Positions 56,481 through 63,948 of a stretch of DNA of 64,000 nt are shown piece by piece; the stretch's first letter is position 1, and each line of letters opens with the position of its first letter. Below the pieces are notes generated by a model that saw only the letters and a list, made by a program, of their open reading frames with translations, searched no databases and had not been told where the DNA came from. The position numbers and the translations under genes were made by a program. Location of the stretch: the IMG/VR virus record IMGVR_UViG_3300032285_004054, positions 154,401 through 218,400 of that record. One strand, 5' to 3'. This DNA comes from a virus.

Positions 56481-56597
56481 TTATTTAACTATAGGTTTTT
56501 CCTTTTCAACCTTTTTATTGTGTTCTCTATCAATAGTTAGGAACAGTCTTTTAATTTTCTCCCTCTTAAGTTTCTTCTTTTTAGAGGGAGAACTCAT
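56481..56597 (-). CDS. Possible 38-aa basic peptide
   Basis: MSSPSKKKKLKREKIKRLFL, Lys-rich. Its last codons are the late promoter of the next gene. Weak case: length and composition only. Confidence 0.4.
   Translation of the reverse strand: MSSPSKKKKLKREKIKRLFLTIDREHNKKVEKEKPIVK
56482..56489 (-). promoter_or_regulatory. Late promoter octamer
   Basis: GTTAAATA followed by ACTTAT and the ATG at 56475. Confidence 0.55.
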
Positions 56598-56603
56598 TCA
56601 ATA

Positions 56604-56828
56604 TTATTTAGGCAAATATGTCTTAGTTATCATTGATATAATCATATCATGGTCATGATGATAACTAGAATCGTCTTCATAATCAAAACGATCAAACGAA
56701 CCATTACTAAACGTAATATAAATTGCCTTTACATCTTCACCTTCAGGACTATCAATAAACATAATCCTTTGAGCAAAAGCTAAATTAACGTATTGATTTT
56801 GAAGTTTTACAAAGTTTGGAGATTGCAT
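56604..56828 (-). CDS. Small hypothetical protein
   Basis: 74 aa. NFVKLQNQYVNLAFAQRIMF then AIYITFSNGSFDRFDYED. A small beta protein with His/Asp-rich loop (SSYHHDHDMI). Overlaps the upstream membrane-protein gene. Confidence 0.65.
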   Translation of the reverse strand: MQSPNFVKLQNQYVNLAFAQRIMFIDSPEGEDVKAIYITFSNGSFDRFDYEDDSSYHHDHDMIISMITKTYLPK

Positions 56829-56964
56829 AATACAAAAATATAATAGCTCTTTTTATTTCTTTAGCAAGTGATATAATGAAATAAGGTATAACTGTTACAT
56901 AGATAGCCCATATGATTATTAGCATTAGGTTCCTTACAGCGTTTTCAGACCAATCAGGGTACAT
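56785..56964 (-). CDS. 59-aa membrane protein
   Basis: MYPDWSENAVRNLMLIIIWA then IYVTVIPYFIISLAKEI: one long or two short transmembrane helices. Overlaps genes on both sides (11 nt upstream, 44 nt downstream). Confidence 0.55.
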   Translation of the reverse strand: MYPDWSENAVRNLMLIIIWAIYVTVIPYFIISLAKEIKRAIIFLYYAISKLCKTSKSIR

Positions 56965-57169
56965 AATCTACCTCCTCGACACGTCTTACCTCAAGTCCAA
57001 AATCAACTCTAATAGGCTTCCCTACTACATGATTGCTTTCATCTATTGCTCTTACAATAATACAACAAGGATCCTTTAGGTCCATCTGAACCATTCCAGC
57101 ATCCATAATATAAACAGATTCGTTTTCTAAACCACAATCAGGAGCATGATCTACTCTTACTGCTTTCAT
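56954..57169 (-). CDS. Small hypothetical protein
   Basis: 71 aa, beta-rich (MKAVRVDHAPDCGLENESVY, IRVDFGLEVRRVEEVDYV). Four-nt overlap with the upstream gene. Confidence 0.65.
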   Translation of the reverse strand: MKAVRVDHAPDCGLENESVYIMDAGMVQMDLKDPCCIIVRAIDESNHVVGKPIRVDFGLEVRRVEEVDYVP

Positions 57170-57399
57170 GATGATCTAGGAAGGTATACTGCACTAATGT
57201 TATCAGACTCTATACCAAGAGATCTTACTTCCTGGTACTCTCCATCGTACCAATGTTTGTCTTGTTTTGGATAAAAGCTAAGGCCAGTAACAATTTCAAT
57301 TTTCTTTACTTCGTCATATCCAGTTTCATATCCATCCACGAGAACAATTTGCTCAGGATCATACTTTTGTAGTTGCTCTAATAGTTCTTTAACTTTCAT
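57166..57399 (-). CDS. Small protein of the M-x-V-K-E-L-L family
   Basis: 77 aa. MKVKELLEQLQKYDPEQIVL VDGYE: the 'KELLxxLxxxDPxxxVxV' pattern of a widespread small phage protein type, shared with 57978-58160. Function unknown. Four-nt overlaps on both sides. Confidence 0.7.
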   Translation of the reverse strand: MKVKELLEQLQKYDPEQIVLVDGYETGYDEVKKIEIVTGLSFYPKQDKHWYDGEYQEVRSLGIESDNISAVYLPRSS

Positions 57400-57674
57400 A
57401 TTTTCCAGGTTGTTTTGCCTCCAAAGTGACCACAGGTTTCACAAGAGCCTTTATCAGACTCGTAATCATCATATTGAAGACAATAGAGAAGATCATCTAC
57501 AGATGTTTGGTTCTTCTTAATAGCTTCCTTTAGTTGACCAAGTAAATAATCTATCAGTTCTTCGTTCTGTTCAAGATACTCTCCTTCTTTTAGCCACTCT
57601 CCATTTACACACCATGCTGGACCAAAGCAGGACTTTTCATCTTTAATGATTATATATTTGTGTTCGTCAGACAT
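57396..57674 (-). CDS. Small protein with CxxC motif
   Basis: 92 aa. A helical middle (EELIDYLLGQLKEAIKKNQT) and C-terminal SCETCGHFGG, a possible zinc or redox site. Coupled to both neighbours by overlaps. Confidence 0.65.
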   Translation of the reverse strand: MSDEHKYIIIKDEKSCFGPAWCVNGEWLKEGEYLEQNEELIDYLLGQLKEAIKKNQTSVDDLLYCLQYDDYESDKGSCETCGHFGGKTTWKI

Positions 57675-57976
57675 TAGAGTGATGGCTTATTTGTTCCAAT
57701 ATCTTCAGCTACATAAGGACATTGCATCTTAATCCATTTGCTAGAAGGATATTCTTTAAAAGATACATAACCATCTGTACCCCAGGGATAACCTTTTGAA
57801 TAGTAGGTCTGCTGAACCTCTCCATTAATGTTTAGTCTTTGAATCTTATAGTAATGTACCTGAGGTCGATCGAAATAAGCACATCCTGTAAAAAACAAAA
57901 TAGGTACAAGTGGTATAGCTATTATAAAAGCTATTACTTTTACCTCAAACCAGAATGTTTTAGATTTGTTAGTCAT
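57674..57976 (-). CDS. Small lipoprotein
   Basis: 100 aa. The ATG at 57976 is just after the upstream stop. VKVIAFIIAIPLVPILFFTGC is a signal with lipobox FTGC. The mature part (YKIQRLNINGEVQQTYYSKG) is beta-rich. Second lipoprotein of the window; location membrane, role unknown. Confidence 0.7.
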   Translation of the reverse strand: MTNKSKTFWFEVKVIAFIIAIPLVPILFFTGCAYFDRPQVHYYKIQRLNINGEVQQTYYSKGYPWGTDGYVSFKEYPSSKWIKMQCPYVAEDIGTNKPSL

Positions 57977-57977
57977 A

Positions 57978-58160
57978 CTACTCAACCTTCTCACCAGGAA
58001 TCTTTCCAATGTCTAAGAAGACAGAATGAGGATGAGTATCTTTGTAGGTGACTAGATCAATACCAAACACATTAAAGACATTATTGGACTTACTAGCACA
58101 ATAAACATCTGCATCAGGATCTTGAAGCTCGAGAGCATGAATGAGTTCTTTTACTGTCAT
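57978..58160 (-). CDS. Small early protein of the M-T-V-K-E-L family
   Basis: 60 aa. MTVKELIHALELQDPDADVY, same plan as 57166-57399. Early promoter with six-base spacing. Confidence 0.7.
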   Translation of the reverse strand: MTVKELIHALELQDPDADVYCASKSNNVFNVFGIDLVTYKDTHPHSVFLDIGKIPGEKVE

Positions 58161-58166
58161 ATGATA

Positions 58167-58194
58167 ATTCTATATGATTATCTTTTTGAGTCAA
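58167..58194 (-). promoter_or_regulatory. Early promoter
   Basis: TTGACT, 16 bases, TAGAAT, then TATCAT and the ATG at 58160. Confidence 0.65.
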
Positions 58195-58197
58195 GCA

Positions 58198-58620
58198 CTA
58201 AATCTTATTCAGTAAAGAAGCTGATGAGTTTAGGTCCTGTTGACCCCAATCAACTAAAAGAGCATTGACACCAGCTTGTTCAGCACAGATGCACACCTCA
58301 ACACTATCATCAATATGAAGGGTACTCTTAAGGTTCAAAAGAGTCTGAGTCTTTGATCTGCCTTCTGTACTAATAACAGACTTGATAGGGAGGTTGTAGA
58401 GCTTAATCAGATCATGACACTCTGGAATATGTTCAGGCATTCTAAATGTTACAACATGAATCTCAAAACCCTCTTCATGCTTTTCTCTAACAAAGTCATG
58501 GACTCTCTTTACAGGTTCTGGATCGAAGCCAGATGATATCCAAAGAGCTCCAGAACCATATTGATATGCTGGATCCTCAAACAGAGTGTCGTCAAAGTCG
58601 ACTGTGATTACTGGCTTCAT
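58198..58620 (-). CDS. HAD-superfamily phosphatase, possible deoxynucleotidase
   Basis: 140 aa. VITVDFDDTLFEDP at 4-17 is the DxD nucleophile motif. FEIHVVTFRMPEHIPE holds motif II (Thr) and LHIDDSVEVCICAEQAG the motif IV DD. The size fits 5'(3')-deoxyribonucleotidase-like or NIF-type phage HAD proteins. It might adjust dNTP pools. Its ATG overlaps the stop of the micropeptide upstream. Confidence 0.8.
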   Translation of the reverse strand: MKPVITVDFDDTLFEDPAYQYGSGALWISSGFDPEPVKRVHDFVREKHEEGFEIHVVTFRMPEHIPECHDLIKLYNLPIKSVISTEGRSKTQTLLNLKSTLHIDDSVEVCICAEQAGVNALLVDWGQQDLNSSASLLNKI

Positions 58621-58715
58621 TTTGTAAAAAGGTTTCTAATCAATTTATAGCTCACATAGGATGTAATTACAATAAAAAAGATAAACAGAAATATATCTGG
58701 TTCAGTTATATACAT
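58617..58715 (-). CDS. 32-aa membrane micropeptide
   Basis: MYITEPDIFLFIFFIVITSY then VSYKLIRNLF: a single transmembrane helix. ATGA overlap with the HAD gene and TTGACT-N17-TAGGAT immediately upstream support expression. Confidence 0.45.
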   Translation of the reverse strand: MYITEPDIFLFIFFIVITSYVSYKLIRNLFTK

Positions 58716-58736
58716 ATCCTATATGCTCTAGAAGGA

Positions 58737-58961
58737 CTAGTCAAGAGAATCTTCAGCAACTTCTGGTTTAAAGTCTTTAGGAATGTTATCATCTAACCAC
58801 TCTTTTGGTCTCTCTGTAAACTTTCCTTCTTCTCCTAACAGACTAAAATAAGCACATTCCAATCCAATAAGCATACCATACATATACTCATTGCAGTTGT
58901 AGTTGCCATTCTGCTTTTGGATGTCAATAAGACCTTTAATCTTTTCAGCTGCTTCTTTCAT
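58737..58961 (-). CDS. Small hypothetical protein
   Basis: 74 aa. AAEKIKGLIDIQKQNGNYNC, helical, then acidic C-terminus. Four-nt overlap with the upstream gene. Similar plan to small T4-like proteins of unknown role. Confidence 0.65.
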   Translation of the reverse strand: MKEAAEKIKGLIDIQKQNGNYNCNEYMYGMLIGLECAYFSLLGEEGKFTERPKEWLDDNIPKDFKPEVAEDSLD

Positions 58962-59254
58962 AATGTTATAGGTAAAGTAGTCTTTGTACCATCATAAGCT
59001 ACATGGTATACTGGAGTTGCTTCTCTAATAACTCTAACACCACCACAGACATTATCTTCATCTCTAATTGGAACAACTTCACAGTCTGGTCCTTTATATG
59101 GAACATAAGCAATGTCTTTTCCAAAATGAGGATCAATGTTTGGAGGTACTGGAACAGTTGGAAGAGTTCTCCAAATGTTTTGATTCTTTATGATCTCTTC
59201 ATTCTGCTTAACAATCATTTCAAGCAGTTCAATAATCTTTTCTTCTTTCTTCAT
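58958..59254 (-). CDS. Small hypothetical protein
   Basis: 98 aa. A helical start (EEKIIELLEMIVKQNEEIIK) followed by a Pro-rich, beta-type part (YVPYKGPDCEVVPIRDEDN). No family recognised. Confidence 0.62.
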   Translation of the reverse strand: MKKEEKIIELLEMIVKQNEEIIKNQNIWRTLPTVPVPPNIDPHFGKDIAYVPYKGPDCEVVPIRDEDNVCGGVRVIREATPVYHVAYDGTKTTLPITL

Positions 59255-59255
59255 A

Positions 59256-59570
59256 TTAATTTCTAGGATCAGTCCAACTCTGAATAGGATAAGGTGTATT
59301 GAGAATCATTTCAACAAAAGCTTTTCCTTTTTCAGTAAGTGTAAGTTGATCAGCATCAGAATCATGTTCAGCAAATCTCACTAGGATATGATCTTTTAGT
59401 AATTGACTAGCAGCATCATATTCTGCCTTATTCCATCTGTTGATCATATACCTTGGCATATAGTGAGCTTTGAGTAGAATTTCAATCTTTAATGGACTGT
59501 GTAGGTTTCTGCTAATCATATTTTTACCAGGCTGGAAGGTTTTTACTAATGTTCCATCCTTTTGCTTCAT
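59256..59570 (-). CDS. Small winged-helix-like protein
   Basis: 104 aa from the ATG at 59570. AEYDAASQLLKDHILVR then LTLTEKGKAFVEMILN has the helix-wing pattern (a replaceable 'L..dgLi...Y.LT.KG' motif) seen in small phage DNA-binding proteins. Possible early regulator. Overlaps the upstream gene. Confidence 0.68.
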   Translation of the reverse strand: MKQKDGTLVKTFQPGKNMISRNLHSPLKIEILLKAHYMPRYMINRWNKAEYDAASQLLKDHILVRFAEHDSDADQLTLTEKGKAFVEMILNTPYPIQSWTDPRN

Positions 59571-59766
59571 ATTTCTTTTCAAGTCTTTCTAGGATAGGCT
59601 TTAGAAAGTCATTGAGTTCTTTGCTTGTACAATTCTCTTCACAGCTCAGATAATAGAACATACCCTTATAATATGTCTCCCAATGATATGCTTTACTTCT
59701 ACTCAGTTGACCAATCATTGTAGATGGTAGACCTGTAGCTGTATAGAAAATTTCTTTCTTCTTCAT
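59524..59766 (-). CDS. Small hypothetical protein
   Basis: 80 aa. IFYTATGLPSTMIGQLSRSK then SCEENCTSKELNDFLKPILE. No family recognised. Follows 59768-60118 by 1 bp. Confidence 0.6.
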   Translation of the reverse strand: MKKKEIFYTATGLPSTMIGQLSRSKAYHWETYYKGMFYYLSCEENCTSKELNDFLKPILERLEKKYEAKGWNISKNLPAW

Positions 59767-59767
59767 A

Positions 59768-60118
59768 CTATGATGCTAATCTATTTCCTGGTTTGTATCC
59801 AGCTGCTTTTAGAACTTCATCTCTAGCTTCCAATAACTTCTCAGATGGTAAAAAATAAGGCTCAACACAGCTTAGAAGCTTATCAATAGCTCTGCCCAAA
59901 GATTCTTTCCTTTCTCCATAAATGTGTCTGTGGAGTTCTTTAGCCATTCTATCTTTAATAAGGTCTTCATACATTCCTATGCTAGACTCTGACCATTGGC
60001 TATCTATATCTTGGTAATACTCTGTAAAGAATTCAAGTTTAGCTCTATGTCTAATCCTGCCACTATTGGATATCTCCTTAGTGTATTGGATCATATCTGT
60101 AAAGTCTTTGTCATTCAT
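59768..60118 (-). CDS. Small helical hypothetical protein
   Basis: 116 aa, charged and helical (MIQYTKEISNSGRIRHRAKL, DKLLSCVEPYFLPSEKLLEA). No family recognised. Confidence 0.65.
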   Translation of the reverse strand: MNDKDFTDMIQYTKEISNSGRIRHRAKLEFFTEYYQDIDSQWSESSIGMYEDLIKDRMAKELHRHIYGERKESLGRAIDKLLSCVEPYFLPSEKLLEARDEVLKAAGYKPGNRLAS

Positions 60119-60136
60119 ATTATTGATCTTTATATC

Positions 60137-60424
60137 TTAAACCTTATCATCATAAGCTTCATCATATCCATTTCTCCAAGCCTCTTCTTTAATCTCTTCA
60201 ATCCTTTCATTAAAGACATTCAAAAGATAATCAATAAAAAGCTTTGCTGACTCTTCTACATCTCCTTCAAACTTTAATTTGTCTTCATTAAAGTCAAACT
60301 TACCAACTTCTTTATGTTCTTTGTTAAAGAATGTTACAATGTGATTAGGTTCAAAAAGAGATAGAGCATTATCAGTACAAATAACTTTATCCCAATTAGA
60401 TGTATCAATCTCTAGTTCTTTCAT
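60137..60424 (-). CDS. Small acidic hypothetical protein
   Basis: 95 aa. MKELEIDTSNWDKVICTDNA, then a helical charged end. No family recognised. Confidence 0.65.
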   Translation of the reverse strand: MKELEIDTSNWDKVICTDNALSLFEPNHIVTFFNKEHKEVGKFDFNEDKLKFEGDVEESAKLFIDYLLNVFNERIEEIKEEAWRNGYDEAYDDKV

Positions 60425-60425
60425 A

Positions 60426-60638
60426 TTAGTTTACTGTTACCTTTTGATACCCTATCTCCTCTATAACAACTCCACCCTTTAAGAGTCTGTGTTTATATCT
60501 TTGATTAGAGAATGATTTTAGCATAGCCCAAGCCCCTTCTGCAAAGGACTTCTGCATATCACAGAATCCCATCACTCTACTCCACTTATCAACAGGAGGT
60601 TCCATATAGAACTGAATATCATAGTATGATTTTTTCAT
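60426..60638 (-). CDS. Small hypothetical protein
   Basis: 70 aa from the ATG at 60638; the longer frame overlaps a membrane-protein gene. MKKSYYDIQFYMEPPVDKWS suggests a small beta domain. Confidence 0.62.
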   Translation of the reverse strand: MKKSYYDIQFYMEPPVDKWSRVMGFCDMQKSFAEGAWAMLKSFSNQRYKHRLLKGGVVIEEIGYQKVTVN

Positions 60639-60847
60639 TTCAAGAAGTATAGCACAGTAAAGTAAAGTGTCCAGACAAAAAAAGCACAGATGAAGCAAAA
60701 GATTCCAAGTAATGCTAAACCAAAGTCTCCAAAAAGAGAACCATCACTTGCATCATTTAGGTTTTTACCACCAAAGATAGCAAGAGCAATGGATAGGATA
60801 ATAGGAATCCAAATAGATGAGAAAGAGATTGTGAGTGCTAAAATCAT
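60635..60847 (-). CDS. Small membrane protein
   Basis: 70 aa. Two transmembrane helices, ISFSSIWIPIILSIALAIFG and FGLALLGIFCFICAFFVW. Four-nt overlaps at both ends. Confidence 0.65.
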   Translation of the reverse strand: MILALTISFSSIWIPIILSIALAIFGGKNLNDASDGSLFGDFGLALLGIFCFICAFFVWTLYFTVLYFLK

Positions 60848-61065
60848 AAATTAAATGCCTCATTAACTCTCTCTTCAAACTTCTTAACAGCTGGGAGGAT
60901 TACTTCTTGTACAACTTGTGATTCTGGATGAACATCTTTAGCTAACATACTCCCAAATTCCATTGCAGCAAATACTACTTTATTTCTAATAACAGAAAGC
61001 TCATCATGTTCTTCTAGTCCAGTTAGAACCTCTTTTAGGAAATTTTTAATCTCTTCTCTTTTCAT
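60844..61065 (-). CDS. Small helical protein
   Basis: 73 aa from the ATG at 61065. MKREEIKNFLKEVLTGLEEH, helical throughout. Two bases after the membrane-protein stop. Confidence 0.6.
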   Translation of the reverse strand: MKREEIKNFLKEVLTGLEEHDELSVIRNKVVFAAMEFGSMLAKDVHPESQVVQEVILPAVKKFEERVNEAFNL

Positions 61066-61066
61066 A

Positions 61067-61243
61067 TTAATTAAAATAATTCTGTGCTCCAAACAAACTA
61101 TATACCCAATGATAATATGGTGTAAAAAACTTTACAAGCCAAAAACATATACCAAAGATAAATGGAACAACTAAAGCAATTATTACAAAGATTGCAATTG
61201 CATGTATTGCTACTAATAGATTTTCAATTGTCTTTGTGCTCAT
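61067..61243 (-). CDS. 58-aa membrane protein
   Basis: MSTKTIENLLVAIHAIAIFV then IIALVVPFIFGICFWLVKFF: two membrane helices and an aromatic tail. Fits precisely between neighbours. Confidence 0.6.
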   Translation of the reverse strand: MSTKTIENLLVAIHAIAIFVIIALVVPFIFGICFWLVKFFTPYYHWVYSLFGAQNYFN

Positions 61244-61244
61244 A

Positions 61245-61427
61245 TTAATGTTTAAAGAAAGTATATGTCAAATAGCCCCAAGTTACAAGCATAAAAAATA
61301 CAAATACTGAAAAGCCTATAATCAGAGTCTTATGAATCTCTCTAACAAGCTGAAGAACTGATATATTAAAATCAGATTGTTTTGTATTAAATTCAGCTTG
61401 TGATGATTTGAATGTATCTAGTTTAAT
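61245..61427 (-). CDS. Membrane protein with no ATG start (ATT start or frameshift product)
   Basis: 60 aa if ATT at 61427 is used: IKLDTFKSSQAEFNTKQSDF, a coiled stretch, then IIGFSVFVFFMLVTWGYLTY, a transmembrane helix. The frame is clearly coding-like but has no ATG, GTG or TTG before it, and it overlaps the end of 61418-61603. A frameshift from that gene near GAAAAAATT is the alternative. Confidence 0.45.
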   Translation of the reverse strand: MKLDTFKSSQAEFNTKQSDFNISVLQLVREIHKTLIIGFSVFVFFMLVTWGYLTYTFFKH

Positions 61428-61603
61428 TTTGCAATTTTTTCACAAATATTGTTGTATTTGTTACAAAGCTTACTTTCTGCCCTATCAAGCTTATTCAACT
61501 CTCTCTTTATAAGAGTATATTCTTTTTTAACACCCTTGAGCTGTTTATCAATACAACCAAGAGTAAATTTTAGCTTTTTGATTTGTTCTTTCTTATTTTT
61601 CAT
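61418..61603 (-). CDS. Small coiled-coil early protein
   Basis: 61 aa. MKNKKEQIKKLKFTLGCIDK, Lys-rich coiled coil to the end. Perfect early promoter with six-base spacing. Confidence 0.65.
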   Translation of the reverse strand: MKNKKEQIKKLKFTLGCIDKQLKGVKKEYTLIKRELNKLDRAESKLCNKYNNICEKIAKLN

Positions 61604-61609
61604 ACATTC

Positions 61610-61638
61610 AGTATATAGGCTTCTTTAGGGCACTTCAA
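61610..61638 (-). promoter_or_regulatory. Early promoter
   Basis: TTGAAG, 17 bases, TATACT, then GAATGT and the ATG at 61603. Confidence 0.72.
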
Positions 61639-61810
61639 GCCTTTTCTTCTTCTCAATAGTTGTGTAAATGAACATCTCTTTTGGTATCCAAAATTGATAC
61701 CATCTCTTAGTTACTGGTGCTCTTTGTATAGCTTGAAAATCATATACATTATAAGTTGAAACCCTAGGCATCAACCATTCATCTTTCTTTAGTCCTATAG
61801 AGTCATTCAT
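61625..61810 (-). CDS. Small hypothetical protein
   Basis: 61 aa from the ATG at 61810, two bases after the upstream stop. MNDSIGLKKDEWLMPRVSTY, aromatic middle (WYQFWIPKEMFIYT). The next gene's -35 box lies in its last codons. Confidence 0.6.
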   Translation of the reverse strand: MNDSIGLKKDEWLMPRVSTYNVYDFQAIQRAPVTKRWYQFWIPKEMFIYTTIEKKKRLEVP

Positions 61811-61811
61811 A

Positions 61812-62498
61812 TTAAATCTCCTCAAGTTCTTTAGGTTTAATAGGTGCTGTAACCTTTATACTATATCCATCACTAATGAAGTTACTGCAAATAATCTCTG
61901 ACTTCTCTCCTCTTGGCAAATTAGGCATAGCTTTATCAATGCTCTTCCAAATATCACTCCAATCAGCTGTGTCCTTATTCTCAATAGCATTAGCAATCTT
62001 CTTCCAAAGTTTCTTAGGAACTTTAAAGAGCTTATACTCAATTGCTCCTTGAACTACAGGCAATGGAACACCAGTGTGACTAAAAGGCTTATCAAACCTT
62101 CTAGTGTAATCAGCCCATCCATCATTGTCCTTAAAAGCTTTGTACCTTCCTAGAACCTTATAAATCTCATAGGCCATTGTAGCATCTCCTACCTTCTCCT
62201 GGTTATAGATGCCATAGGATACATTAGGATTGTTCTCTAAATCTGTACCCTTGAACAGATACTTCCTAGCACAATTATGAATCTCTTGTTTATCTTCATA
62301 GGCTAATGAATATCCAAATGCTTCATCAAGGGCATAATCAATCTGACCAAGTTTTAATCTCTGAAAAACTTCTAAAGACTTCAACAGAGTTGGAATGTGT
62401 CTCTCATCAAACTCAATAGTAACAGGCTGTCGAACTTTCTCTTTATAGTTCTTAGCAGCCTTCTTAAGATTCTTTTTAGCTTGTACTTTAGTGGTCAT
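61812..62498 (-). CDS. Conserved-looking phage protein of unknown function
   Basis: 228 aa, the largest early protein here. Basic N-terminus (QAKKNLKKAAKNYKEKVRQP), then helical domain (YALDEAFGYSLAYEDKQEIH, VLGRYKAFKDNDGWADYTRR). No catalytic motif recognised. Early promoter upstream. Confidence 0.72.
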   Translation of the reverse strand: MTTKVQAKKNLKKAAKNYKEKVRQPVTIEFDERHIPTLLKSLEVFQRLKLGQIDYALDEAFGYSLAYEDKQEIHNCARKYLFKGTDLENNPNVSYGIYNQEKVGDATMAYEIYKVLGRYKAFKDNDGWADYTRRFDKPFSHTGVPLPVVQGAIEYKLFKVPKKLWKKIANAIENKDTADWSDIWKSIDKAMPNLPRGEKSEIICSNFISDGYSIKVTAPIKPKELEEI

Positions 62499-62507
62499 TG
62501 TGTCTTT

Positions 62508-62536
62508 ATAATATATGGATCTTTAGGACACCTCAA
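62508..62536 (-). promoter_or_regulatory. Early promoter
   Basis: TTGAGG, 17 bases, TATTAT, then nine bases to the ATG at 62498. The TGA of the upstream stop lies inside the -35 box. Confidence 0.6.
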
Positions 62537-62763
62537 GCTTCTTCTTTTGTATAATCCTCTTCAATGTTCTCATTGGTTTCCATATCCCACATCTCATCAA
62601 TGTTAATATCAAACCCATCACTTTGAAAAGCTCTATCTCTTGCAATGTCTTTAATGAGCTTATTAGCTTCATCAGTAATCTCTCCATCACTGAGACTATC
62701 ATCAACCTCCATCTCAGTCTCTACCCAGATCTTTACTTCAGCTGATACATAGATTGTTCTCAT
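62533..62763 (-). CDS. Small acidic protein
   Basis: 76 aa. MRTIYVSAEVKIWVETEMEV then many Asp/Glu (GDITDEA-like stretches). A beta start and acidic helical end. Abuts the upstream gene. Confidence 0.65.
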   Translation of the reverse strand: MRTIYVSAEVKIWVETEMEVDDSLSDGEITDEANKLIKDIARDRAFQSDGFDINIDEMWDMETNENIEEDYTKEEA

Positions 62764-63156
62764 TTATTTCTCCTTTTTAACAGGTGTAATTTCACTCTGA
62801 ACAATATCTGGAAACTTTTTACCAAGCATTGGCTTTAGAATGTTTGGTATTCTGTCGAGCTTCTTCATCTCATCTCTCTCCTTAAGATACTTCAAACAGA
62901 TTTGAGGTACAAACCTACCAAGATCCTCTACTTCAGCATTCAAGTTAATATAATCAGAGACTTCATTCCACTGATTCATAATCTTTAGAGCTTCTTCTTT
63001 CCATTGTCTCAACTCATTATTTACATCTCTCAGTTCATTTATAATCCTCTCATCCTCTTGAGTTTTGACCCACAGAGCATCTCTTTCTAGCTGAACATCC
63101 TTTAGAGTCTTTGTCAATACAGACACAGACAACTCCAAATCAATATCATCATTCAT
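62764..63156 (-). CDS. Coiled-coil protein
   Basis: 130 aa. KTLKDVQLERDALWVKTQED then IINELRDVNNELRQWKEEAL: coiled coil, related in style to 63481-63732 and 63742-63942 (ERDxLxxK...). Possibly paralogous. Unknown function. Confidence 0.68.
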   Translation of the reverse strand: MNDDIDLELSVSVLTKTLKDVQLERDALWVKTQEDERIINELRDVNNELRQWKEEALKIMNQWNEVSDYINLNAEVEDLGRFVPQICLKYLKERDEMKKLDRIPNILKPMLGKKFPDIVQSEITPVKKEK

Positions 63157-63160
63157 AATC

Positions 63161-63376
63161 TTATTCTAAAATATGATTCTTAATCATCTCAAAAAGAGAA
63201 TCAATACTCTCTTTAACTGAGCCTTCAATCTTAATTGCTGTCTTTAAAACATTACCTTCAAAGCCTTTCATTGGATCATTAGGATCTTTAGGAACTGGCA
63301 AAGCACTATCTCCATCCCAATAAATGAGACTGATGAGATTGTTATTCCTATCAATTGATATTTTATAATTGTTCAT
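63161..63376 (-). CDS. Small early protein
   Basis: 71 aa. MNNYKISIDRNNNLISLIYW, beta-rich start and helical end. Early promoter with six-base spacing. Confidence 0.65.
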   Translation of the reverse strand: MNNYKISIDRNNNLISLIYWDGDSALPVPKDPNDPMKGFEGNVLKTAIKIEGSVKESIDSLFEMIKNHILE

Positions 63377-63382
63377 TATTAC

Positions 63383-63411
63383 AGTCTATATGCTTTAGGA
63401 GAAGGTGTCAA
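63383..63411 (-). promoter_or_regulatory. Early promoter
   Basis: TTGACA, 17 bases, TAGACT, then GTAATA and the ATG at 63376. Confidence 0.72.
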
Positions 63412-63480
63412 GAAAAGAATTTTTACTAGAATCTATTGTTTTTACTGATGAGTAAAAATTCATGTTTTCAGCAAAAACAA

Positions 63481-63732
63481 TCAATAGCAGCAATCACACT
63501 TCTCAACAGTTGGATCAATATCTGCAATGACATTTCTAGCCTTTCTCAATGCTTGATCCAAATGATCCTTATTGATCTCATCCTTCTGTGCTACAATGAC
63601 TAGGTGCTTTAGAGCTTTCATGAGATCATCTCTTTCTAGTTTCAAAGCATCAAACTGTTCAACAAAACTCTTCATCTCTTGGACATCTTCTTTGATTTGT
63701 TTATGATCTTCTTTAATAAAATTGTGAATCAT
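63481..63732 (-). CDS. Small coiled-coil early protein with Cys-rich end
   Basis: 83 aa. DHKQIKEDVQEMKSFVEQFD then LKLERDDLMKALKHLVIVAQ, ending KCDCCY. Early promoter upstream. Confidence 0.65.
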   Translation of the reverse strand: MIHNFIKEDHKQIKEDVQEMKSFVEQFDALKLERDDLMKALKHLVIVAQKDEINKDHLDQALRKARNVIADIDPTVEKCDCCY

Positions 63733-63738
63733 TTTTAC

Positions 63739-63767
63739 AGTCTATAGAGATTCTAAGGACAATTCAA
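63739..63767 (-). promoter_or_regulatory. Early promoter
   Basis: TTGAAT, 17 bases, TAGACT, then GTAAAA and the ATG at 63732. It lies within the end of the upstream gene. Confidence 0.7.
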
Positions 63768-63942
63768 GCTTTTTAATTTTATCCCTTAACTCTTTATTGA
63801 CATCTTCTTGTTCATTAAGCATCCTCTCTAGTTCCCAGACTTTAGCTTCTAATGAATCTCTTTCTAGTTCTACTTTTTCTAGTCTGTCTTCAAACCACTC
63901 GAGTCTAAACTCTGGGTCATCATAGTCATAAGGGCAATTCAT
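63742..63942 (-). CDS. Small coiled-coil early protein
   Basis: 66 aa. FRLEWFEDRLEKVELERDSL then EAKVWELERMLNEQEDVNKE. Resembles 62764-63156 in the ERDxLxxK...NKELRDK pattern. Early promoter upstream. Confidence 0.65.
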   Translation of the reverse strand: MNCPYDYDDPEFRLEWFEDRLEKVELERDSLEAKVWELERMLNEQEDVNKELRDKIKKLELSLESL

Positions 63943-63948
63943 TTTTAC

